DNA of 64,000 nt from Bathymodiolus brooksi (Eukaryota > Mollusca > Bivalvia > Mytilida > Modiolidae): the NCBI GenBank assembly GCA_963680875.1, contig OY804577.1:149190196-149254195 (forward strand), written 5' to 3'. Both the position numbers and the translations under genes were made by a program. Shown in pieces: positions 54,021 through 64,000 of this stretch. Within the stretch, counting starts at the first letter, position 1. The number at the start of each line of letters is the position of its first letter. The notes below the pieces were generated by a model. It saw only the letters and a list, made by a program, of their open reading frames with translations, had not been told where the DNA came from and did no database searches.

Positions 54021-57000
54021 CAACAAGATAGTATACAAGTCAGTTTCAGAACAGTTCTATACTGAACTATAATTCCTCAACATAATCACTTGATAGAGAT
54101 GTGTAAGACTGTTAACTGTATATAAAGATATACAACAAGATCGTATACAAGTCCGTTTCAGAACAGTTCTATACTGAACTATAATTCCTCAACATAATCA
54201 CTTGATGGAGATGTGTAAGACGTTAACTGTCTATAAAGATATACAACAAGATAGTATACAAGTCAGTTACAGCACAGTTCTATATTGAGCTATAATTCTT
54301 CAACATAATTACTTGATAGAGATGTGTAAGACGATAATTGTCTATAAAGATATACAACAAGATAGTATACAAGTCAGTTACAGAACAGTTCTATACTGAG
54401 CTATAATTCCTCAACATAATCACTTGATGGAGATGTGTAAGACATTAATTGTCTATAAAGATATACAACAAGATAGTATACAAGTCAGTTACAGAACAGT
54501 TATATACTGAACTATGATTCCACAACATAATCACTTGATGGAAATGTGTAAGACGTTAATTGTCTATAAAGATATACAACAAGATAGTATACAAGTCAGT
54601 TACAGAACAGTTCTATACTGAACTATAATTCCTCAACATAATCAGTTGATGGAGATGTGTAAGACGTTAATTGTCTATATAGATATACAACAAGATAGTA
54701 TACAAGTCAGTTACAGAGAAATTCTATACTGAGATATAATTCCTCAACATAATCACTTGATAGAGATGTGTAAGACGTTAACCGTCTATAAAGATATACC
54801 ACAAGATAGTATATAAGTCAGTTACAGAACAGTTCTATACTGAACTATAATTCCTCAACATAATCACTTGATGGAGATGTGTAAGACGTTAATTGCCTAT
54901 AAAGATATACAACAAGATAGTATACAAGTCAGTTACAGAACAGTTCTATACTGAGCTATAATTCCTCAACATAAGCACTTGATAGAGATGTGTAAGACGT
55001 TAACTGTCTATAAAGATATACAACAAGATAATGTACAAGTCAGTTACAGAACAGTTCTATACTGAGCTATAATTCCTCAAAATAATCACTTGATGGAGAT
55101 GTGTAAGACGTTAACTGTCTATAAAGATATACAACAAGATAGTATACAAGTCAGTTACAGAACAGTTCTATACCGAGATATAATTCCTCAACATAATCAC
55201 TTGATAGATATGTGTAAGATGTTAATTGTCTATAAAGATATACAACAAGATAGTATACAAGTCAGTTACAGAACAGTTCTATACTGAACTATGATTCCTC
55301 AACATAATCACTTGATAGAGATGTGATAGACGTTAACTGTCTATAAAGATATACAACAAGATAGTATACAAATCAGTTACAGAACAGTTCTATATTGAGC
55401 TATAGTTCCTCAACATAATCACTTGATGGAGATGTGTAAGACGTTAATTGTCTATAAAGATATACAACAAGATAGTATACAAGTCACTTACAGAACAGTT
55501 CTATACTGAGATATAATTCCTCAACATAATCACTTGATAGAGGTGTAAGACGTTAACCGTCTATAAAGATATACTACAAGATAGTATACAAGTCAGTTAC
55601 AGAACAGTTCTATACTGAACTATAATTCCTCAACATAATCACTTGATGGAGATGTGTAAGACGTTAATTGTCTTTAAAGATATACAGCAAGATAGTATTC
55701 AAGTCAGTTACAGAACAGTTCTATACTGAGCTATAATTCCTCAACATAAGCACTTGATAGAGATGTGTAAGACGTTAACTGTCTATAAAGATATACAACA
55801 AGATAGTATACAAGTCAGTTAAAGAACAGTTCTATAATGAGCTATAATTCCTCAAAATAATCACTTGATGGAGATGTGTAAGACGTTAACTGTCTATAAA
55901 GATATACAACAAGATAGTATACAAGTCAGTTACAGAACAGTTCTATACCGAGATATAATTCCTCAACATAATCACTTGATAGATATGTGTAAGACGTTAA
56001 TTGTCTATAAAGATATACAACAAGATAGTATACAAGTCAGTTACAGAACAGTTCTATACTGAACTATGATTCCTCAACATAATCACTTGATAGAGATGTG
56101 TAAGACGTTAATTGTCTATACAGATATACAAAAAGATAGTATACAAGTCAGTTACAGAACAGTTCTATACTGAACTATAATTCCTCAACATAATCACTTG
56201 ATGGAGATGTGTAAGACGTTAACTGTCTATAAAGATATACAACAAGATAGTATACAAGTCAGTTACAGAACAGTTCTATATTGAGCTATAATTCCTCAAC
56301 ATAATCACTTGATGGAGATGTGTAAGACGTTAATTGTCTATAAAGATATACAACAAGATAGTATACAAGTCAGTTATAGAACAGTTCTATACTGAGCTAT
56401 AATTCCTCAACATAATCACTTGATGGAGATGTGTAAGACGTTAATTGTCTATAAAGATATACAACAAGATAGTATACAAGTCACTTACAGAACAGTTCTA
56501 TACTGAGCTATAATTCCTCAACATAATCACTTAATGGAGATGTGTAAGACGTTAATTGTCTATAAAGATATACAAACGGATAGTGTACAAGTCAGTTACA
56601 GAACAGTTTTATACTGAGCTATTATTCCTCAACATAATCACTTGATGGAGATGTGTAAGACCTTATCTGTCTATAAAGATATACAACACGATAATATACA
56701 AGTCACTTACAGAACAGTTCTATACTGAGCTATAATTCGTCAACTTAATCACTTGATGGAGATGTGTAAGACGTTAATTGTCTATAAAAATAAACAAGAT
56801 AGTATACAAGTCAGCTACAGAACAGTTCTATACTGAACTATAATTCCTCAACATAATCACTTGATGGAGATGTGTAAGATGTTAATTGTCTATAAAGATA
56901 TACAACAAGATAGTATACAAGTCACTTACAGAACAGTTCTATACTGAGCTATAATTCCTCAACATGATCACTTGATGGAAATGTGTAAGACGTTAATTGT

Positions 57001-59599
57001 CTATAAAGATATACAACAAGATAGTATACAAGTCACTTACATAACAGTTCTATACTGAGCAATAATTCTTCAACATAATCACTTGATGGAGATGTGTAAG
57101 ACGTTAATTGTCTATAAAGATATACAACAAGATAGTTTACAAGTCAGTTACAGAACATTTCTATACTGAACTATAATTCCTCAACGTAATCACTTGATGG
57201 AGATGTGTAAGACGTTAATTGTCTATAAAGATATACAACAAGATATTATACAAGTCAGTTACAGAACAGTTCTATACTGAACTATAATTCCTCAATATAA
57301 TCACTTGATGGAAATGTGTAAGACGTTAATTGCCTATAAAGATATACAACAAGATAGTATACAAGTCACTTACAGAACAGTTCTATGCTGAGCTATAATT
57401 CCTCAACATAATCACTTGATGGAGATGTGTAAGACACTAATTGTCTATAAAGATATACAACAAGATAGCATACAAGTCAGTTACAGAACAGTTCTATACT
57501 GAACTATAATTCCTCAACATAATCACTTGATGGAAATGTGTAAGACGTTAATTGTCTATAAAGATATACAACAAGATAGTATACAAGTCACTTACAGAAC
57601 AGTTATATACTGAGCTATAATTCCTCAACATGATCACTTGATGGAAATATGTAAGACGTTAATTGTCTATAAAGATATACAACAAGATAGTATACAAGTC
57701 AGTTACAGAACAGTTCTATACTGAGCTATAATTCCTCAAAATAATCACTTGATGGAGATGTGTAAGACGTTAACCGTCTATAAAGATATACAACAAGATA
57801 GTATGCAAGTCAGTTACAGAACAGTTCTATACTGAGCTATAATTCCTCAACATAATCACTTGATAGATATGTGTAAGATGTTAATTGTCTATAAAGATAT
57901 ATAACAAGATAGTATACAAGTCAGTCACAGAACAGTTCTATACTGAACTATGATTCCTCAACATAATCACTTGATGGAGATGTGTAAGACGTTAATTGTC
58001 TATAAAGATATACAACAAGATAGTATACAAGTCACTTACAGAACAGTTCTATACTGAGCTATAATTCCTCAACATAATCACTTGATGGAGATGTGTAAGA
58101 CGCTAATTGTCTGTAAAGATATACAACAAGAAAGCATACAAGTCAGTTACAGAACAGTTCTATACTGAGCTATAATTCCTCAACATAATCACTTGATGGA
58201 AATGTGTAAGACGTTAATTGTCTATAAAGATATACAACAAGATAGTATACAAGTCAGTTACAGAACAGTTCTATACTGAACTATAATTCCTCAACATAAT
58301 CACTTGATGGAGATGTGTAAGACGTTAGTTGTCTATAAAGATATACAACAAGATAGTATACAAGTCAGTTACAGAACAGTTCTATACTGAGCTATAATTC
58401 CTCAACATAATCACTTGATAAAGATGTGTAAGACGTTAACTGTCTATAAAGATATACAACAAGATAGTATACAAGTCAGTTTCAGAACAGTTCTATACTG
58501 AACTATAAATCCTCAACATAATCACTTGATAGAGATGTGTAAGACATTAACTGTATATAAAGATATACAACAAGATCGTATACAAGTCAGTTTCAGAACA
58601 GTTCTATACTGAACTATAATTCCTCAACATAATCACTTGATGGAGATGTGTAAGACGTTAACTGTCTATAAAGATATACAACAAGATAGTATACAAGTCA
58701 GTTACAGAACAGTTCTATATTGAGCTATAATTCTTCAACATAATTACTTGATGGAGATGTGTAAGACGTTAATTGTCTATAAAGATATACAACAAGATAA
58801 TATACAAGTCAGTTAAAGAACAGTTCTATACTGAGCTATAATTCCTCAAAATAATCACTTGATGGAGATGTGTAAGACGTTAATTGTCTATAAAGATATA
58901 CAACAAGATAGTATACAAGTCAGTTACAGAACAGTTCTATATTGAGCTATAATTCCTCAACATAATCACTTGATGGAGATGTGTAAGACGTTAATTGTCT
59001 ATAAAGATATACAACAAGATAGTATACAAGTCAGTTATAGAACAGTTCTATACTGAGCTATAATTCCTCAACATAATCACTTGATGGAGATGTGTAAGAC
59101 GTTAATTGTCTATAAAGATATACAACAAGATAGTATACAAGTCACTTACAGAACAGTTCTATACTGAGCTATAATTCCTCAACATAATCACTTAATGGAG
59201 ATGTGTAAGACGTTAATTGTCTATAAAGATATACAAACGGATAGTGTACAAGTCAGTTACAGAACAGTTTTATACTGAGCTATTATTCCTCAACATAATC
59301 ACTTGATGGAGATGTGTAAGACCTTATCTGTCTATAAAGATATACAACAAGATAATATACAAGTCACTTACAGAACAGTTCTATACTGAGCTATAATTCG
59401 TCAACTTAATCACTTGATGGAGATGTGTAAGACGTTAATTGTCTATAAAAATAAACAAGATAGTATACAAGTCAGCTACAGAACAGTTCTATACTGAACT
59501 ATAATTCCTCAACATAATCACTTGATGGAAATGTGTAAGACGTTAATTGTCTATAAAGATATACAACAAGATAGTATACAAGTCACTTACAGAACAGTT

Positions 59600-62500
59600 C
59601 TATACTGAGCTATAATTCCTCAACATAATCACTTGATGGAGATGTGTAAGACGCTAATTGTCTATAAAGATATACAACAAGATAGCATACAAGTCAGTTA
59701 CAGAACAGTTTTATACTGAGCTATAATTCCTCAACATGATCACTTGATGGAAATGTGTAAGACGTTAATTGTCTATAAAGATATACAACAAGATAGTATA
59801 CAAGTCAGTTATAGATCAGTTCTATACTGAACTATAATTCCTCAACATAATCACTTGATGGAGATGTGTAAGACGTTAATTGTCTATAAAGATATACAAC
59901 AAGATAGTATACAAGTCAGTTATAGATCAGTTCTATACTGAACTATAATTCCTCAACATAATCACTTGATGGAAATGTGTAAGACGTTAATTGTCTATAA
60001 AGATATACAACAAGATAGTATACAAGTCAGTTACAGATCAGTTCTATACTGAACTATAATTCCTCAACATAATCACTTGATGGAGATGTGTAAGATGTTA
60101 ATTGTCTATAAAGATATACAACAAGATAGTATATAAGTCACTTACAGAACAGTTCTATACTGAGCTATAATTCCTCAACATGATCACTTGATGGAAATGT
60201 GTAAGACGTTAATTGTCTATAAAGATATACAACAAGATAGTATACAAGTCAGTTACAGAACAATTCTATACTGAGCTATAATTCCTCAACATAATCACTT
60301 GATGGAGATGTGTAAGACGTTAATTGTCTATAAAGATATACAACAAGATAGTTTACAAGTTAGTTACAGAACATTTCTATACTGAACTATAATTCCTCAA
60401 CGTAATCACTTGATGGAGATGTGTAAGACGTTAATTGTCTATAAAGATATACAACAAGATAGTATACAAGTCACGTACAGAACAGTTCTATACTGAACTA
60501 TAATTCCTCAACATAATCACTTGATGGAAATGTGTAAGACGTTAATTGTCTATAAAGATATACAACAAGATAGTATACACGTCAGTTACAGATCAGTTCT
60601 ATACTGAACTATAATTCCTCAACATAATCACTTGATGGAGATGTGTAAGATGTTAATTGTCTATAAAGATACACAACAAGATAGTATACAAGTCACTTAC
60701 AGAACAGTTCTATACTGAGCTATAATTCCTCAACATGATCACTTGATGGAAATGTGTAAGACGTTAATTGTATATAAAGATATACAACAAGATAGTATGC
60801 AAGTCAGTTACAGAACAATTCTATACTGAGCTATAATTCATCAACATAATTACTTGATGGAGATGTGTAAGACGTTAATTGTCTATATATACAACAAGAT
60901 AGTATACAAGTCACTTACAGAACAGTTCTATACTGAGCAATAATTCGTCAACATAATCACTTGATGGAGATGTGTAAGACGTTAATTGTCTATAAAGATA
61001 TACAACAAGATAGTTTACAAGTCAGTTACAGAACATTTCTGTACTGAACTATAATTCCTCAAAATAATCACTTGATAGAGATGTGTAAGACGTTAATTGT
61101 CTATAAAGATATACAACAAGATAGTATACAAGTCACTTACAGAACAGTTCTATACTGAGCAATAATTCGTCAACATAATCACTTGATGGAGATGTGTAAG
61201 ACGTTAATTGTCTATAAAGATATACAACAAGATATTATACAAGTCAGTTACAGAACAGTTCTATACTGAGCTATAATTCCTCAACATAATCACTTGATGG
61301 AGATGTGTAAGACGCTAATTGTCTATAAAGATATACAACAAGATAGCATACAAGTCAGTTACAGAACAGTTTTATACTGAGCTATAATTCCTCAACATGA
61401 TCACTTGATGGAAATGTGTAAGACGTTAATTGTCTATAAAGATATACAACAAGATAGTATACAAGTCAGTTATAGATCAGTTCTATACTGAACTATAATT
61501 CCTCAACATAATCACTTGATGGAGATGTGTAAGATGTTAATTGTCTATAAAGATATACAACAAGATAGTATACAAGTCAGTTACAGAACAGTTCTATACT
61601 GAACTATAATTCCTCAACATAATCACTTGATGGAAATGTGTAAGACGTTAATTGTCTATAAAGATATACAACAAGATAGTATACAAGTCAGTTACAGATC
61701 AGTTCTATACTGAACTATAATTCCTCAACATAATCACTTGATGGAGATGTGTAAGATGTTAATTGTCTATAAAGATATACAACAAGATAGTATATAAGTC
61801 ACTTACAGAACAGTTCTATACTGAGCTATAATTCCTCAACATGATCACTTGATGGAAATGTGTAAGACGTTAATTGTCTATAAAGATATACAACAAGATA
61901 GTATACAAGTCAGTTACAGAACAATTCTATACTGAGCTATAATTCCTCAACATAATCACTTGATGGAGATGTGTAAGACGTTAATTGTCTATAAAGATAT
62001 ACAACAAGATAGTTTACAAGTTAGTTACAGAACATTTCTATACTGAACTATAATTCCTCAACGTAATCACTTGATGGAGATGTGTAAGACGTTAATTGTC
62101 TATAAAGATATACAACAAGATAGTATACAAGTCACGTACAGAACAGTTCTATACTGAACTATAATTCCTCAACATAATCACTTGATGGAAATGTGTAAGA
62201 CGTTAATTGTCTATAAAGATATACAACAAGATAGTATACACGTCAGTTACAGATCAGTTCTATACTGAACTATAATTCCTCAACATAATCACTTGATGGA
62301 GATGTGTAAGATGTTAATTGTCTATAAAGATACACAACAAGATAGTATACAAGTCACTTACAGAACAGTTCTATACTGAGCTATAATTCCTCAACATGAT
62401 CACTTGATGGAAATGTGTAAGACGTTAATTGTATATAAAGATATACAACAAGATAGTATGCAAGTCAGTTACAGAACAATTCTATACTGAGCTATAATTC

Positions 62501-62940
62501 ATCAACATAATTACTTGATGGAGATGTGTAAGACGTTAATTGTCTATATATACAACAAGATAGTATACAAGTCACTTACAGAACAGTTCTATACTGAGCA
62601 ATAATTCGTCAACATAATCACTTGATGGAGATGTGTAAGACGTTAATTGTCTATAAAGATATACAACAAGATAGTTTACAAGTCAGTTACAGAACATTTC
62701 TGTACTGAACTATAATTCCTCAAAATAATCACTTGATAGAGATGTGTAAGACGTTAATTGTCTATAAAGATATACAACAAGATAGTATACAAGTCACTTA
62801 CAGAACAGTTCTATACTGAGCAATAATTCGTCAACATAATCACTTGATGGAGATGTGTAAGACGTTAATTGTCTATAAAGATATACAACAAGATATTATA
62901 CAAGTCAGTTACAGAACAGTTCTATACTGAGCTATAATTC
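59600..62940 (+). repeat. Tandem duplication of a 15-unit block (1,661 bp)
   Basis: About 59,600-61,260 is followed directly by about 61,261-62,940. Four markers repeat at exactly 1,661 bp (15 units minus 4): TCAACATGATC (59,731 and 61,392), ATATAAGTC (60,131 and 61,792), CGTAATCAC (60,401 and 62,062) and GTCTATATATAC (60,881 and 62,542). Only scattered differences separate the copies, for example near 59,879 and 61,540. This is among the cleanest, and presumably most recent, duplications in the array. Confidence 0.88.
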
Positions 62941-64000
62941 CTCAAAATAATCACTTGATGGAGATGTGTAAGACGTTAACCGTCTATAAAGATATACAAC
63001 AAGATAGTATGCAAGTCAGTTACAGAACAGTTCTATACTGAGTTATAATTCCTCAACATAATCACTTGATAGATATGTGTAAGATGTTAATTGTCTATAA
63101 AGATATACAACAAGATAGTATACAAGTCAGTCACAGAACAGTTCTATACTGAACTATGATTCCTCAACATAATCACTTGATGGAGATGTGTAAGACGTTA
63201 ATTGTCTATAAAGATATACAACAAGATAGTATACAAGTCAGTTACAGAACAGTTCTATATTGAGCTATAATTCCTCAACATAAACACTTGATGGAGATGT
63301 GCAAGACGTTAATTGTCTATAAAGATATACAACAAGATAGTATACAAGTCAGTTACAGAACAGTTCTATATTGAGCCATAATTCCTCAACATAATCACTT
63401 GATGGATATGTGTAAGACGTTAATTGTCTATAAAGATATACAACAAGATAGTATACAAGTCAGTTACAGAACAGTTCTATACTGAGCTATAATTCCTCAA
63501 CATAATCACTTGATGGATATGTGTAAGACGCTAATTATCTATAAAAATATACAACAAGATAGTATACAAGTCAGTCACAGAACAGTTCTATACTGAACTA
63601 TAATTCCTCAACATAATCACTTGATGGAGATGTGTAAGACGTTAATTGACTATAAAGATATACAACAAGATAGTATACAAGTCACTTACAAAACAGTTCT
63701 ATACTGAACTATAATTCCTCAACATAATCACTTTATGGAGATGTGTAAGACGTTAATTGTCTATAAAGATATACAACAGGATAGCATATAAGTCAGTTAT
63801 AGATCAGTTTTATACTGAACTATAATTCCTCAACATAATCACTTGATGGAAATGTGTAAGACGTTAATTGTCTATAAAGATATACAACAAGATAGTATAC
63901 AAGTCGGTGACAGAACAGTTCTATACTGAACTATAATTCCTCAACATAATCACTTGATGGAGATGTGTAAGACGTTAATTGTCTATAAAGATATACAACA

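Larger units (their letters stand above)
14477..64000 (+). repeat. 111-bp satellite array, about 446 units, continues past the window
   Basis: Uninterrupted head-to-tail units with a 111-bp period (for example 14,523 to 14,634), all in one orientation. A unit runs through GATAGTATACAAGTCAG, TTACAGAACAGTTC, CTATAATTCCTCAACATAAT, CACTTGATGG, AGATGTGTAAGACG and TTAATTGTCTATAAAG. Consensus GC is 35 of 111 bases. Linked variants define subtypes: TGGAG often with TTAATTG, TAGAG often with TTAACTG, and GATCGTATAC usually with CAGTTTCAG. Length variants include minus 3 (AAAAATAAACAAG), minus 4 (GTCTATATATAC), plus 1 (GACTGTTAACTG), minus 9 and minus 34. As 111 is 37 codons, a short frame recurs in every unit and ends at TGA in TATACTGA. 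Frames of 65 codons or more appear where that TGA is altered, typically to CGA. I regard these as non-coding. No transposon or gene interrupts the array, and the last base is still inside a unit. Confidence 0.97.

Noticed and set aside
14477..64000. CRISPR array
   Set aside because: Regular spacing, but there are no unique spacers between constant repeats, and the context is animal retroelement DNA.

Overview
This window is animal nuclear DNA made almost entirely of tandem repeats. I see no intact gene, rRNA, tRNA or CRISPR array. Two unrelated repeat fields flank a non-tandem island of about 3.3 kb. The island holds two decayed reverse-transcriptase (RT) relics and what looks like a mobile-element 3' module. 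The relics and the 3' module resemble repeats I remember from bivalve, especially mytilid, genomic sequence. A mussel-like mollusc is therefore my best guess, but it rests on memory and not on a search.

Layout. (1) From base 1 (already inside the array) to about 11,195 lies a T-rich minisatellite with a 35-bp basic unit and 27-, 30-, 33- and 34-bp variants. It contains diverged subfamilies and kilobase-scale internal duplications, and ends in a homogenised 30-bp sub-array. The plus-strand unit has no TAA, TAG or TGA in any frame, so all three frames stay open for thousands of bases. I read these open frames as a composition artefact, not as genes. (2) From 11,196 to 14,476 is A/T-rich sequence with RT relic 1 (11,648-12,171), a 13-copy 31-bp minisatellite that starts inside that relic (12,172-12,574), a probable mobile-element 3' module (12,590-12,830) and RT relic 2 (12,989-13,410). 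The rest of the island shows nothing I can name. (3) From 14,477 to the window end runs an uninterrupted head-to-tail satellite of 111 bp, about 446 units in 49.5 kb at roughly 32% GC. It has nested higher-order repeats of about 7, 10, 11, 14, 15, 22 and 25 units, and one block repeated about 11.4 kb away.

No genes work together here. The story is repeat birth and turnover: a minisatellite nucleated in a dead retroelement, a short-unit array that spawned a 30-bp derivative, and a long satellite repeatedly reshaped by multi-unit duplication. The setting suggests heterochromatin (pericentromeric, subtelomeric or interstitial), but the sequence alone cannot say which.
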